A DNA stretch of 64,000 nt from Intestinibacter bartlettii (GCA_025148965.1 CP102273.1:806001-870000), one strand, 5' to 3'. Positions 53,425 to 63,820 are shown, counted from the first letter of the stretch. The notes: generated by a model not told the origin, from the sequence alone. Translations and numbers: made by a program.

Positions 53425-55958
53425 TGAAGTTTGAAAACAATAATAAAGAGATAATAAAAAAAATTACGAATAGATCGCTTAAATCAAATAAAACTAGAAA
53501 TATTTTTGTGGTGCTAGCAATAGTTTTGACGACTTTTATGCTTGCATGTGTATTTACTTTGGGAATAAGTTTTAATGAAAATTATCAACTTATGAATTTA
53601 AGAGATGCAGGTACTACAGCGAATACGTATTTAAATAATCCAAGTGAGAAACAAATTTCAGAAATAAAAAATTTAAATATAACAGATTCTATAGGAAAAG
53701 AAATTACTGTTGGGAATGTAGATTCAAATAAATTAAAGAAAAATGAACAAAATATAGTGCTTGAATATATAGATAAAGAAGCTTGGGAAAAACAAATTAA
53801 GCCAGCAGTTGGCGATATAAAAGGAAGCTACCCAGAAAAAGAAAATGAAATTATGTTATCACAGTCTGTAATAGACTTGTTAAAATTAAAAAATATAGAA
53901 CCGGGAGATAAAATTGTATTAAATTGCAATATAAATAAAAAAATAAAATCAATAGAATTTGTGATAAGTGGGACTTATACAGATTATTCAATGGTAAAAA
54001 GAAGTAACATCGATAAATTAGCATATGTATCAAATGATTTCATACAAAAACAAAATTTATCATTAGAAAAAAACGGAGTGCTTACTATTGATGTAAAAGA
54101 TGCTAAAAAAGGTGATGCAGAAAAAATATTAAAACAAAATATCGATTTAAATAAAAATCAATCATTCACTTATTTATATGAACAATCTAATTCACAACAA
54201 AATGCTATGATAACTTCTCTTGCTATGGTAGCGATTATAAGTCTATTTATGATTTTAAGCGGGTATCTATTAATTTACAATATATTATATATAGCAATAA
54301 CAAAAGACATACAATTTTATGGGATGTTAAAAACTATAGGTGCTTCACCAAAACAAATTAAGAGAATAGTCAAAGGCCAAGGACTAAGACTTTCAATAAT
54401 AGGGATTCCAATCGGTATAATTTTAGCAATAATAGTTTCATTTTTAGTTGTTCCAGCAGCTTTAGAAGGATTTAGCGCGGGGACATATTATGAAGGTATG
54501 ATGCCTACACAAGCACATTTTACACCAATTGTATTTATAGGGACAATATTATTTTCACTATTTACAGTTTGGGTAAGTTGTGTAAAACCTGCTAAAATAG
54601 CTAGTAAAATTTCACCTACAGAAGCACTTAATTATACGGGTAAGAAAAGTAAAAAACAAAAGAAGAATAGAAAATCTACAAAGGGCGGTAAGTTATACAA
54701 AATGGCTTGGTACAATGTTTTTAGAGATAAAAAACGAGCGATACTAGTATTTTTATCATTATTTGTAGGGATTATGACTTTCTTAAGTGTAAATACTTTT
54801 ATAAGTAGTTTGAGTTTGGAAAATTATATTAGTGAATATTATCCACATGATTTTGAGATGGTTGATACAAACGAAAGCAGTTCTGATGAAATAGACAAAA
54901 AAATTGATGAAATTAAAGATATGGATGGTGTTACTTCAGTAAATGCAATAAAATTTGCTAGATTAAACCTAGGTTTTAATAAAAATATACTTATGCCATC
55001 ACTAGAAAATTCATACAAAACATATGCAGATCCAGATACTTATAAGAAACAATTAAATAAATATATAGACCAAATAAAGAAAAATCCTGACAAATTAAAA
55101 ACACTGGTTGCCTTTTTAGATAAAGATGATATAGAAAAAATTAATAAAATAGAAGGTGGAAAAATAGACATTAAAGCATTTAATGAAGGAAAGTTAGTCC
55201 TTGTAGACGGATTTTTCTACAATGGTGATAAAAATTATGATTTCTCAAATGAAAAATTAACATTAAAAAATAATAAGAAAGACAAGCAAGTTACTGCAAA
55301 TGTACAATTGATATCTGATGGTGAAAAAGTAATTAAGTTTTCTGGCGACAATGAAGTTGGAATACCATATGTGTATATGAGTAAATCTCTTATAAATAAT
55401 TTTACGAGCAATAAGATGACAGATTGGATAACAGTAGATTGTAAAAAAGAATACAGTAAATCTATAAAGAAAAAATTAGACTCTATGCAAAACGAGGGAT
55501 ATATAGACGCAAAAATGGATGCATCTGAAAATTTCACACAAAGTAAAATTATGATGAATATAGTCGGTGGCGGAATTGCGATAATATTTATATTTATAGG
55601 ATTACTTAATTTTATAAATGTAATGATCACAAACGTAAGTACAAGACTAAGAGAACTTGCTATAATGGAAAGTGTAGGAATGACTAAAAAACAGATTAAA
55701 AAGATGCTTACTTACGAAGGGTTATATTATGCAGGTATAACTTTAAGTATGATATTTACACTTGGTTTGGGAATTATATATGTAATCGCTGAGATGACAC
55801 AAAACTTGGCGGATTATGCGAAATTCATATTCCCAACAAATCAGCTTGTTTTCTTAGTTATAGTTATAACTTTAGTTTGTTCTATAACACCAGGCATAGT
55901 TTATAAATTTAGCTCAAAGCAAAGTGTTATAGATAGATTAAGAGAAATAAATAAGTAA
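53424..55958 (+). CDS. Double-FtsX ABC transporter permease
   Basis: This 844-residue permease has a helix near residues 25-50, an extracellular region of about 200 residues, three helices (about 265-400), then a second copy of the same plan: helix about 440-465, extracellular region to about 705, and three helices at the end with FtsX-like blocks ([20 protein letters not shown]). The first half carries [20 protein letters not shown] at the same place. It differs from classical ten-helix BceB but its gene order with a two-component system suggests peptide sensing, export or resistance. Confidence 0.88.
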   Translation: MKFENNNKEIIKKITNRSLKSNKTRNIFVVLAIVLTTFMLACVFTLGISFNENYQLMNLRDAGTTANTYLNNPSEKQISEIKNLNITDSIGKEITVGNVDSNKLKKNEQNIVLEYIDKEAWEKQIKPAVGDIKGSYPEKENEIMLSQSVIDLLKLKNIEPGDKIVLNCNINKKIKSIEFVISGTYTDYSMVKRSNIDKLAYVSNDFIQKQNLSLEKNGVLTIDVKDAKKGDAEKILKQNIDLNKNQSFTYLYEQSNSQQNAMITSLAMVAIISLFMILSGYLLIYNILYIAITKDIQFYGMLKTIGASPKQIKRIVKGQGLRLSIIGIPIGIILAIIVSFLVVPAALEGFSAGTYYEGMMPTQAHFTPIVFIGTILFSLFTVWVSCVKPAKIASKISPTEALNYTGKKSKKQKKNRKSTKGGKLYKMAWYNVFRDKKRAILVFLSLFVGIMTFLSVNTFISSLSLENYISEYYPHDFEMVDTNESSSDEIDKKIDEIKDMDGVTSVNAIKFARLNLGFNKNILMPSLENSYKTYADPDTYKKQLNKYIDQIKKNPDKLKTLVAFLDKDDIEKINKIEGGKIDIKAFNEGKLVLVDGFFYNGDKNYDFSNEKLTLKNNKKDKQVTANVQLISDGEKVIKFSGDNEVGIPYVYMSKSLINNFTSNKMTDWITVDCKKEYSKSIKKKLDSMQNEGYIDAKMDASENFTQSKIMMNIVGGGIAIIFIFIGLLNFINVMITNVSTRLRELAIMESVGMTKKQIKKMLTYEGLYYAGITLSMIFTLGLGIIYVIAEMTQNLADYAKFIFPTNQLVFLVIVITLVCSITPGIVYKFSSKQSVIDRLREINK

Positions 55959-55966
55959 AATATAGT

Positions 55967-56028
55967 GTCACGGATTGACAAAATTAAAAGTAATAATAAT
56001 ACTTTTATATAAAAACACCTTCCGTGAC
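55967..56028 (+). promoter_or_regulatory. Hairpin and internal promoter before the response regulator gene
   Basis: GTCACGGA (55967-55974) and TCCGTGAC (56021-56028) form a perfect 8-bp stem around an inner AAAAGTA / TACTTTT hairpin. Inside it TTGACA (55975-55980) and AATACT (55998-56003) make a candidate promoter with 17-base spacing. The regulator genes may thus have their own, structured promoter. Confidence 0.45.
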
Positions 56029-56049
56029 TTATTGTATTTCGGAGGATAT

Positions 56050-56724
56050 ATGAAAAATATTTTAATTATAGAAGATGATAGAATGCTAAATAAAGGGGTA
56101 GCATTTGCTCTAAAGAAAGATGGATATAATACAATGTGTGCATATACAAAAGAAGAGGGCAAAAAACTAATACAACAAAATGAAGTTGACTTTCTATTAT
56201 TAGATATAGGTTTACCAGATGGAAGTGGACTTGATTTATGTAATGAGATAAAAGAGAAAATAGATTTTCCAATTGTATTTTTTACAGCTAATGATACAGA
56301 AGAGGATATGATAAAGGGGTTTGAAAGTGGATGCGATGATTATATATCGAAGCCATTTTCGATAGAAGTTTTGAAATTTAAGATAAATGCAATATTAAAA
56401 AGGAGTGACATCCATTCTAAAAAATTATTTGTATATAAAGATTTGAAGATAGATTTTGATGCAAAAAGAGTTTATAAAAGAAATGAAGAAATTAGGTTAA
56501 GTGCAACAGAATATAAATTGCTAGAAATACTTTGCAAAAATAAAGGAAGAGCAATGACAAAGGAAATATTACTAGATAAATTGTGGGATTATAATGGAAA
56601 TTATGTTGATGATAATACTCTGTCGGTCAATATAAGAAGAATTCGCAAAAAGATTGAAGATGATTCTAAAAATCCTGAGTACATAATTACGTTATTTGGG
56701 ATAGGTTATACGTTTGGAGAATAA
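56050..56724 (+). CDS. OmpR-family response regulator
   Basis: This 224-residue regulator has a receiver domain (IIEDDRML; phosphoacceptor Asp in FLLLDIGLPDGSG; Lys in YISKPFSIEVL) and a C-terminal winged helix (LSATEYKLLEILCKNKGRAM, then DDNTLSVNIRRIRKKIEDD). Open frame extends 25 codons upstream, but CGGAGGA before 56050 fixes the start. It should be phosphorylated by the histidine kinase encoded two bases downstream and probably controls the ABC transporter genes. Confidence 0.92.
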   Translation: MKNILIIEDDRMLNKGVAFALKKDGYNTMCAYTKEEGKKLIQQNEVDFLLLDIGLPDGSGLDLCNEIKEKIDFPIVFFTANDTEEDMIKGFESGCDDYISKPFSIEVLKFKINAILKRSDIHSKKLFVYKDLKIDFDAKRVYKRNEEIRLSATEYKLLEILCKNKGRAMTKEILLDKLWDYNGNYVDDNTLSVNIRRIRKKIEDDSKNPEYIITLFGIGYTFGE

Positions 56725-56726
56725 TT

Positions 56727-57731
56727 ATGGATAAAATATTTGATTTTATACTTATTATAATATGTATAATATTTAATGCTTTAATTTTTATATTAAGCAA
56801 AGATTATAATATTAAAATTACGATTATTACATTTATTTTTACTATTGCAATTTTAGTTTTATTTTATTTAAAAAAGAGAAATTTTACTAGATATATGAAC
56901 GATATACTTGTTAAATTGTCAGATATGCTATCAACTATTTCTGATATGAGAGAAGAAGAAGTATTTTCTATGATAGACGACTCTATGTTTTCAAAACTCC
57001 AACATCAGACGTTGAAATTAATAAATATATTAAAAGCTCAAAATAAAAAAATGGAAGATGAAAAAAATGAAATAAAATCCTTAATATCAGATATAGCACA
57101 TCAACTTAAAACACCACTTACAAATATGAAGATGTATAGTGAGTTTTTGCAAGATGATGATTTATCTGAAGAAGACAGAAAAGAATTTAATAAGGTGATT
57201 TTATTGTCACTGAACAAGCTCTGTTTTTTAGTAGAGAGTATGATAAAGATGTCTCGATTAGAGAGTTCGGTTATTAATTTACACAAAACAAAATGTGATA
57301 TAAATGAATCTATATTAGATGCAATAACTTCAGTTTATAAAAAGGCAAAAAATAAAAATATCAATATAGAATTTAAAGCAGAAAATAAAATAGAAATAAA
57401 ATATGATAAAAAATGGACTACAGAGGCAATATTTAATATAGTTGAAAATGCAGTAAAATATTCTCCAAATAACAGTAAAATTTCTATAAATATAGAAAAA
57501 TATGAGATGTTTGCAAGAATAGATATAAAAGATTCTGGGGTAGGAATACCTGAAGAAGAAATTCCTAAAATCTTTAGACGATTTTATAGGGGAATAAATG
57601 TTTTAAATGAAGAGGGAATAGGTATTGGACTTTATTTAAGCAGAGAAATAATAACAAAACAAAATGGTTATATAAAAGTATCTTCTTCACAAAAGGGAAG
57701 TATATTTTCAATATTTTTACCTAATGAATAA
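56727..57731 (+). CDS. Sensor histidine kinase with a short sensor region
   Basis: This 334-residue kinase has two membrane helices near residues 5-22 and 30-46 with almost no external loop, as in intramembrane-sensing (BceS-like) kinases. The H-box is ISDIAHQLKTPLTN, followed by the N-box EAIFNIVENAVKYSP and G-boxes DSGVGIPEEE and GIGIGLYLS. With little external sensor, the stimulus may be relayed by the ABC transporter itself, as in Bce systems (established for that family, inferred here). Confidence 0.9.
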   Translation: MDKIFDFILIIICIIFNALIFILSKDYNIKITIITFIFTIAILVLFYLKKRNFTRYMNDILVKLSDMLSTISDMREEEVFSMIDDSMFSKLQHQTLKLINILKAQNKKMEDEKNEIKSLISDIAHQLKTPLTNMKMYSEFLQDDDLSEEDRKEFNKVILLSLNKLCFLVESMIKMSRLESSVINLHKTKCDINESILDAITSVYKKAKNKNINIEFKAENKIEIKYDKKWTTEAIFNIVENAVKYSPNNSKISINIEKYEMFARIDIKDSGVGIPEEEIPKIFRRFYRGINVLNEEGIGIGLYLSREIITKQNGYIKVSSSQKGSIFSIFLPNE

Positions 57732-57734
57732 ATT

Positions 57735-57760
57735 AAACGGAGGTTTTTAACCTCCGTTTT
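57735..57760. terminator. Bidirectional terminator
   Basis: Perfect stem AAACGGAGG / CCTCCGTTT between the convergent kinase and HAD genes, with T-rich ends. Confidence 0.85.
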
Positions 57761-58576
57761 CTATCTTGCTAATATAAACTTATCTATAACGTGAGCAACT
57801 CCGTCTTCGTCATTAGTACGAGTGACGTAATTTGCAATTTCTTTAATTTCATCAGTTGCATTCCCCATAGCAACTCCAAGTCCAGCGTACTCAATCATAT
57901 GTTTATCATTTCCAGCATCACCAACACATATAACCTCATCTTGTTTTATACCAAGTCTTTGAGATAAAAGATTGATACCAGCACCTTTATTTGCATTTTT
58001 ATTTAAAATTTCTAAGAAGAAAGGTGTACTTCTAACTATAGTGTATTTTTCATAGTATTCTTCTGGTATTTTTTTGATACACTCGTCTAGTATTTCAGGA
58101 TGATCTATCATCATAAATTTAGACATACCTATATCTTTTGGAACTTTATCTAAAGTAGTAACATTTAGATGTGCTCCAGTTAAGTAAGATTCAAGGATAG
58201 TATAATCACTTACATCTAAGTTAAAAGTGTATACAGTTTTTGTATCGTAGAAATGACTTCTAGAACCAATTTTTAAGCTAAGATTATATAAATCACAAAG
58301 ATCATTATAATCTAACGTTAAATGAGAAATAGGTTTACCAGTATATGCATCTTGAACAAGAGCACCATTAAATGTAGTGACATAGTCCCCTTCTTCTTTA
58401 AGGTTTAATTCTTCAAGGAAATCTTCAACACCCTTTAAAGGTCTTCCAGTACATAAAACGACTTTAACGCCTTTTTCTTTACTTTTTTTTATTGCTTCTT
58501 TGACATTGTCTGTAATTTGATTGGAACTATTTAATAAAGTACCATCAATGTCTAATGCTATTAATTTATACTCCAT
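57761..58576 (-). CDS. Cof-type HAD phosphatase (YidA-like)
   Basis: This 271-residue hydrolase has HAD motif I DIDGTLLNSSNQIT, motif II LCTGRP, and motif III/IV around VICVGDAGNDKHMIEYAGLG. The C2-type cap lies in the middle. Cof-type enzymes dephosphorylate sugar phosphates and cofactors such as FMN or PLP. GGAGGT precedes the ATG. It is monocistronic. Confidence 0.9.
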   Translation of the reverse strand: MEYKLIALDIDGTLLNSSNQITDNVKEAIKKSKEKGVKVVLCTGRPLKGVEDFLEELNLKEEGDYVTTFNGALVQDAYTGKPISHLTLDYNDLCDLYNLSLKIGSRSHFYDTKTVYTFNLDVSDYTILESYLTGAHLNVTTLDKVPKDIGMSKFMMIDHPEILDECIKKIPEEYYEKYTIVRSTPFFLEILNKNANKGAGINLLSQRLGIKQDEVICVGDAGNDKHMIEYAGLGVAMGNATDEIKEIANYVTRTNDEDGVAHVIDKFILAR

Positions 58577-58680
58577 ATTTACCTCCTAAATATATTTGAT
58601 ATTTATTATAATTTAATATAACAAAAATGTAAATATGTTGAAATTTCAATGTTTTAGCGAATATTAAAAAAACAAACACT

Positions 58681-58694
58681 AGAAAACGTTATCA
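58681..58694. promoter_or_regulatory. CcpA cre-like site
   Basis: AGAAAACGTTATCA matches the cre consensus TGWAANCGNTNWCA at all but the first position. It lies 105 bases upstream of the HAD gene and about 550 bases upstream of adhE, in their shared intergenic region. A nearby palindrome ATGCAATTTGCAT is at 58729-58741. Which gene it would affect is open. Confidence 0.4.
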
Positions 58695-59029
58695 CAGCAA
58701 AGTGGTAGAATTTTTAAATAGATCTTTCATGCAATTTGCATTTATTTTACGTTTTAATATGTATAAAAATTTAATTGATAAATCTATATCTATTGTTTTA
58801 TGGGATAAATTTTATAAATTAAAAAGGGAATAATTAGAAAACTAAGGTTGACAAAAAAATAACGTTAAGAATCTAAGTTTTGAAATTGAATATACTAAAA
58901 AGTATAAAAAATATAGTAAAAATTATAGTATTTTAGTAAAAATATAAGAAATTTTCTATTTTATAATAGAGTAATATCAAAGAGTGGAAAAAAAAATAAA
59001 AAAATAATGATAAAAAAATAACAAAGTTA

Positions 59030-59058
59030 TTGACAATATAATACAAATAGCTTAAGAT
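59030..59058 (+). promoter_or_regulatory. Candidate adhE promoter
   Basis: TTGACA (59030-59035) with TAAGAT (59053-59058) at 17-base spacing, followed by the Rex-like site. The leader to the ATG is about 180 bases. The rest of the 669-base gap upstream is AT-rich with short palindromes, for example TATACTAAAAAGTATA at 58891-58906. Confidence 0.6.
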
Positions 59059-59064
59059 ATAAAT

Positions 59065-59082
59065 ATGTTAAACAAATAACAA
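59065..59082. promoter_or_regulatory. Rex operator before adhE
   Basis: ATGTTAAACAAATAACAA matches the Rex consensus TTGTTAANNNNTTAACAA at 12 of 14 defined positions and sits at the expected transcription start. Rex is the NADH/NAD sensor that represses adhE-type fermentation genes in Clostridia. A second half-site pair, ATAACAAAGTTAT, is at 59018-59030. Confidence 0.7.
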
Positions 59083-59245
59083 AAAACAAGGTTAATAATA
59101 TAACATTAGTAATGTATAAGGAGTATTTTAAAACTAATGAATTAGAATACTACTAAATAAATTACATTAGATAAATTATATCTAATAAATAACTTTGAAA
59201 AATAATCAAAATAAATTACTGAATACAAAACGCCAAGGGGGATAT

Positions 59246-61975
59246 ATGAAAATGATGGTAAACAGTGTAGAGACATTACAAAAGAAAATAGCTCAAGTAA
59301 GAGCAGCACAAGAGCAATTCGCAAAATTCACTCAAGAGCAAGTAGATGAAATCTTCTTCCAAGTATCAATGGCAGCAAATCAAGCAAGAATACAACTTGC
59401 AAAAATGGCCGTAGAAGAAACTGGAATAGGGGTAGCGGAAGATAAAGTGATAAAAAATCACTACGCATCAGAATATATATATAATGCATACAAAGATGTT
59501 AAAACTTGCGGAATTATAGAAAAAGATGATGCATTCGGAATAACAAAAATAGCAGAACCAATAGGAGTTTTAGCTGGTATAATACCAACAACAAACCCAA
59601 CTTCAACAGCAATATTCAAATGTTTAATAGCATTAAAATCTAGAAATGGTATAGTATTTTCTCCACATCCAAGAGCTAAAAAATCTACAATAGCAGCAGC
59701 AAAATTATGCTTAGAAGCAGCAGTTAAAGCTGGAGCTCCAGAAGGAATAATCGGTTGGATAGATGAACCATCTGTTGAATTATCAGGTGAAGTAATGAGA
59801 GAATGTGATACAGTATTAGCAACTGGTGGACCAGGAATGGTTAAAGCAGCTTATTCTTCAGGAAAACCTGCATTAGGTGTTGGATCAGGAAATACTCCAA
59901 TAATATTTGATGAATCTTGTGATATAAAAGTTGCTGTATCTTCAGTAATACACTCAAAAACTTTCGATAACGGGACAATATGCGCTTCTGAACAATCAGT
60001 AATAGTAGATGCTTCTATATATGAAGAAGTTAAAAAAGAATTCAGAGCAAGAAAAGCTTATATAGCTGAAGGGGAAGAATTAGTAAAATTAAAGAAAATA
60101 GTTCTTGGAGCAAATGGCTCAATGAATGCTAAATTAGTTGGTAGACCAGCTATAGAAATAGCTCAAGAAGCAGGATTTAATGTGCCAGCTGATACAAAAT
60201 TAATAATAGGGGAAGCCACTTCAACAGAAATATCAGAACCACTAGCACATGAAAAATTATTCCCATTATTATCAATGTATAAAGCAGACGATTTTGATGA
60301 TGCAGTAGATAAAGCAGACGAGTTAGTACAAGGCGGAGGAATCGGACATACTGCAGGTATATACATAGATGTAGTAAATAATCAAGAAAAATTAAATGAA
60401 TTTGAAAGAAGAATGAAAGCTTGTAGAATATTAGTTAATACACCATCAGCTCAAGGTGGTATAGGGGATATATACAACTTTAAATTATCACCATCATTAA
60501 CATTAGGATGCGGTTCTTGGGGGAATAACTCATTCTCTGGACAAGTTGGACCACTTCAATTAATAAATATAAAAACTGTAGCAGAAAGAAGGGAAAATAT
60601 GCTTTGGTTTAGAACACCTGCTAAAACATTTATCAAAAAAGGTTGCTTAGGGGTAGCAATAAAAGAATTAGGAACAGAATATTATGACTTTAAAAAAGCA
60701 TTTATAGTAACTGACTCATTCTTATATCAAAATGGATATACTAAACCAATAACAGATCAACTTGATGCTATGGGAATACAACATTCAACATTCTATGAAG
60801 TTGAACCAGATCCAACACTTGCATGCGCTAAAAAAGGTGCAGAACAAATGAGATTATTTAATCCAGATGTAGTAATAGCAGTTGGTGGGGGTTCAGCAAT
60901 GGATGCTGCTAAAATCATGTGGGTTATGTATGAACATCCAGAATGCAACTTCTTAGATTTAGCAATGAGATTTATGGATATAAGAAAAAGAGTTTATCAA
61001 TTCCCACAAATGGGTAAAAAAGCTAAATTTGTAGCTATACCAACTTCTTCAGGAACAGGTTCAGAAGTAACACCATTTGCTGTTATAACTGACGAAAAAA
61101 CTGGACAAAAATATCCACTTGCAGATTATGAACTAATGCCAACAATAGCAATAGTAGATGCTGACATGATGATGCACCAACCAAAAGGATTAACATCAGC
61201 ATCAGGAATAGATGCTCTAACACATGCACTAGAAGCATATGCTGCAATGTTACAAACTGAATTTACAGATGGTTTAGCATTACAAGCAACTAAATCAATA
61301 TTTGAATATTTACCAAGAGCTTATGAAAATGGTGCAAAAGATCCAATAGCTAGAGAAAAAATGGCTCATGCATCAACAATGGCTGGGATGGCGTTTGCAA
61401 ATGCATTCTTAGGTGTTTGCCACTCATTAGCTCATAAATTAGGTGCTTACCATCATATACCACATGGTGTTGCAAATGCACTATTAATAAACAAAGTATT
61501 AGACTTTAATGTAAATTCTGCTCCAAGAAAAATGGGTACTTTCCCACAATATGCTTATCCAAATATGTTAGCTAGATATGCTGAAGTTGCTACATTTGTT
61601 GGATGCACAGGAACAGATGAAGAAAAATTTGAACAATTACAACAAAAAATAAATGAATTAAAAACAGCAGTAGGAATACCAAATACAATAAGAGAATTTG
61701 GTGTAGATGAACAAGCATTCTTAGATACATTAGATGAAATGGTTGAGGCAGCATTTGATGATCAATGTACTGGTGCAAACCCAAGATATCCATTATTCTC
61801 AGAAATAAGAGAAATGTACTTAAGAGCTTATTATGGAGATGCTGAATATGACAGAATGAATGTTGTTGAAGTTAAAGAAGAAAAAGTAGAAGATGTAAAA
61901 GAAGGGGAACATCATCCACATTTAAAAGAAAAAATAAAAGCTAAAGCTGAAAAAGTAAAAGCTGGCGTTAGATAA
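59246..61975 (+). CDS. adhE: Bifunctional acetaldehyde/alcohol dehydrogenase AdhE
   Basis: This 909-residue enzyme reduces acetyl-CoA to ethanol with NADH. The N-terminal aldehyde dehydrogenase half has GIIPTTNPTSTAIFK, ATGGPGMVKAAYSSGKPALG and the catalytic Cys in GTICASEQSV. The C-terminal iron-dependent alcohol dehydrogenase half has GGGSAMDAAK, SSGTGSEVTPFAVI, SGIDALTHALEAYA and GVCHSLAHKLGAYHHIPHG with the metal ligands. After the usual end near YLRAYYG a Lys/Glu-rich tail of about 40 residues follows (KEEKVEDVKEGEHHPH and onward). AAGGGGGAT before 59246 sets the start. Confidence 0.93.
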   Translation: MKMMVNSVETLQKKIAQVRAAQEQFAKFTQEQVDEIFFQVSMAANQARIQLAKMAVEETGIGVAEDKVIKNHYASEYIYNAYKDVKTCGIIEKDDAFGITKIAEPIGVLAGIIPTTNPTSTAIFKCLIALKSRNGIVFSPHPRAKKSTIAAAKLCLEAAVKAGAPEGIIGWIDEPSVELSGEVMRECDTVLATGGPGMVKAAYSSGKPALGVGSGNTPIIFDESCDIKVAVSSVIHSKTFDNGTICASEQSVIVDASIYEEVKKEFRARKAYIAEGEELVKLKKIVLGANGSMNAKLVGRPAIEIAQEAGFNVPADTKLIIGEATSTEISEPLAHEKLFPLLSMYKADDFDDAVDKADELVQGGGIGHTAGIYIDVVNNQEKLNEFERRMKACRILVNTPSAQGGIGDIYNFKLSPSLTLGCGSWGNNSFSGQVGPLQLINIKTVAERRENMLWFRTPAKTFIKKGCLGVAIKELGTEYYDFKKAFIVTDSFLYQNGYTKPITDQLDAMGIQHSTFYEVEPDPTLACAKKGAEQMRLFNPDVVIAVGGGSAMDAAKIMWVMYEHPECNFLDLAMRFMDIRKRVYQFPQMGKKAKFVAIPTSSGTGSEVTPFAVITDEKTGQKYPLADYELMPTIAIVDADMMMHQPKGLTSASGIDALTHALEAYAAMLQTEFTDGLALQATKSIFEYLPRAYENGAKDPIAREKMAHASTMAGMAFANAFLGVCHSLAHKLGAYHHIPHGVANALLINKVLDFNVNSAPRKMGTFPQYAYPNMLARYAEVATFVGCTGTDEEKFEQLQQKINELKTAVGIPNTIREFGVDEQAFLDTLDEMVEAAFDDQCTGANPRYPLFSEIREMYLRAYYGDAEYDRMNVVEVKEEKVEDVKEGEHHPHLKEKIKAKAEKVKAGVR

Positions 61976-62119
61976 TAGATAAAAAATACACGTACAATAA
62001 ATTAAGTAATAATATAATGATAAAATAAAAACCGCATAAAAATAAATAATATAATTGAAAATAGTTTAGAAAATTTTAAAACCGCAAAATACCATGTAAT
62101 TAAAAAGATTTATATACCT

Positions 62120-62148
62120 AAAAAGAGGCTGATATCGGCCTCTTTTTT
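62120..62148 (+). terminator. Terminator of adhE
   Basis: Stem AAAAGAGGC / GCCTCTTTT with T6. Confidence 0.85.
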
Positions 62149-62247
62149 GTAACAAATAGAATAATGTTTTAATAAAATAATAGTACAAGTACAAAAATAT
62201 TATTTGTATAAAAATAAAAAAAATGGATACAATATTACAAATAAATA

Positions 62248-62276
62248 TTGACAATATATATTTATTGATGTAAATT
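62248..62276 (+). promoter_or_regulatory. Candidate promoter of the T-box/asnA unit
   Basis: TTGACA (62248-62253) and TAAATT (62271-62276) at 17-base spacing, about 30 bases before the start of the T-box leader. Confidence 0.55.
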
Positions 62277-62304
62277 AATATTATAAAAATTGGAAAAATT
62301 TAAA

Positions 62305-62560
62305 AGCAATGAAGGGAAGAGTAATTATAAATACTGAGTTCGAGCGAGCTGGTTATGGTGTGAGTCCAGTACGAAGTTTATAACGAAGAACATCCCGGAG
62401 CTACTAACCGAAATCATATTGAGAGTAGACTTAGTCGGAACCAAACCGTTACAATTGGTGACGTATAATAGTACGTTAATTGAGGTGAACATTAGTTAAT
62501 TTAGGTGGTACCGCGGAAGTACAGTCTTTCGTCCTATAGATAGGATGAAGGGCTTTTTTT
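62305..62560 (+). ncRNA. T-box leader (tRNA-Asn type) controlling asnA
   Basis: The leader contains the T-box sequence AGGTGGTACCGCG (62503-62515) that pairs with the uncharged tRNA 3' end, followed by a terminator stem GTCTTTCGTCCTAT (62524-62537) / ATAGGATGAAGGGC (62540-62553) and seven T. Stem I holds a GAAGAACATC segment in which AAC (62389-62391) is at the expected specifier position, matching tRNA-Asn and the downstream asparagine synthetase gene. Uncharged tRNA-Asn should favour the antiterminator and turn on asnA. Confidence 0.92.
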
Positions 62561-62661
62561 ATTGGAATGATGGGGATCAATTCAATACTATCATCTGAAA
62601 TATGATTTTGAAAACTACAAATTATAATATATTAAAATTAAGAAAAAGGGAGTATAAGATT

Positions 62662-63666
62662 ATGTGTTTAGTAATACCAAAAGAATATAAAAATAGTTTA
62701 AGTGTAATAGAAACTCAACAAGCAATTAAAGATTTAAAGGATTTCTTTGAAGATAGATTAGGTGAAATGTTAAAACTAACAAGAGTATCATCACCATTAT
62801 TTGTTTTACCTGAAACAGGTACAAATGATAACTTAAATGGTGTAGAAACTCCAGTAAGTTTTGAGGTACCATATCTTCATAAAGATGCAGAAATAGTACA
62901 TTCACTAGCTAAATGGAAGAGAATGGCGCTTAAAAAATATGGTTTTCCAATTGGTAGAGGTTTATATACTGATATGAATGCAATCAGAAAAGATGAAGAG
63001 CTAGACAACTTACACTCATTATATGTAGACCAATGGGACTGGGAACTTGTAATAGCAAAAGAAGACAGAACTATGGATACATTAAAAGAAGTAGTTAGAG
63101 ATTTATTTGAAGTATTTAAAGAAACTGAAGAACATGTTCACGAAATATATCCAGAAGTAGGATGTGAATTACCAGAAGAAATAACATTTATAACTTCACA
63201 AGAATTATTAGATATGTACCCACATTTAACACCAAAAGAAAGAGAAGATGCTATAGTTAAAGAAAAGAAAGCAGTATTTCTAATGCAAATAGGAAAAACA
63301 TTAAGCGATGGTAAAAAACATGATGGAAGAAGTCCAGACTATGATGATTGGGATTTAAATGGAGATATATTATTCTATAACTCAGTTTTAGATCAAGCAA
63401 TAGAACTTTCTTCTATGGGAATTAGAGTAGATGAAGATGCATTAGAAAGACAATTAAAAGCAGCAGGATGTGAAGACAGAAAAGAATTAGATTATCATAA
63501 AGCATTATTAGCTGGAAAATTACCATACACTATAGGTGGAGGAATTGGTCAATCTAGAATATGTATGTTCTTCTTAAATAAAGCTCATATAGGTGAAGTT
63601 CAAGTTGGAATTTGGCCAGAAAAAATGATTGAAGAATGTAGTGAAGCAGGAATAGAATTATTATAA
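62662..63666 (+). CDS. asnA: Aspartate-ammonia ligase (asparagine synthetase A)
   Basis: This 334-residue enzyme makes asparagine from aspartate, ammonia and ATP. It has the class II synthetase-like fold with ETQQAIKDLKDFFEDRLG near the start, PVSFEVPYLHKDAEIVHSLA, LYVDQWDWELVIAKEDR, GRSPDYDDWDLNGDILFYN and the C-terminal GGGIGQSRICMFFLNKAHIG. Length matches E. coli AsnA (330). AAAGGGAG before 62662 sets the start; the frame is open 20 codons further upstream without a site. It is controlled by the T-box leader. Confidence 0.94.
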   Translation: MCLVIPKEYKNSLSVIETQQAIKDLKDFFEDRLGEMLKLTRVSSPLFVLPETGTNDNLNGVETPVSFEVPYLHKDAEIVHSLAKWKRMALKKYGFPIGRGLYTDMNAIRKDEELDNLHSLYVDQWDWELVIAKEDRTMDTLKEVVRDLFEVFKETEEHVHEIYPEVGCELPEEITFITSQELLDMYPHLTPKEREDAIVKEKKAVFLMQIGKTLSDGKKHDGRSPDYDDWDLNGDILFYNSVLDQAIELSSMGIRVDEDALERQLKAAGCEDRKELDYHKALLAGKLPYTIGGGIGQSRICMFFLNKAHIGEVQVGIWPEKMIEECSEAGIELL

Positions 63667-63695
63667 AATAGATAATATTTAAAGATGTAAATAGG

Positions 63696-63734
63696 GAACT
63701 GTATAACATTTAAGTTTATACAGTTCTTTTTTTT
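63696..63734 (+). terminator. Terminator of asnA
   Basis: Perfect stem GAACTGTATAA / TTATACAGTTC followed by T8. Confidence 0.9.
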
Positions 63735-63820
63735 ATAACGCATAGAAGATTATAATAGTTTAAGAGAATAATCTATTAATGATATTCAATATATATTTAT
63801 TGAAAAACGATAAAAATAAA

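Noticed and set aside
55235-55630. A 131-codon minus-strand frame with hydrophobic stretches
   Set aside because: It lies antisense to the FtsX permease gene; its hydrophobicity follows from the AT-rich complement of membrane and Asn/Lys codons.
62027-62095. Two copies of AAAACCGCA after adhE as a functional repeat
   Set aside because: Only nine bases in AT-rich DNA, with no further copies noticed and no known role.
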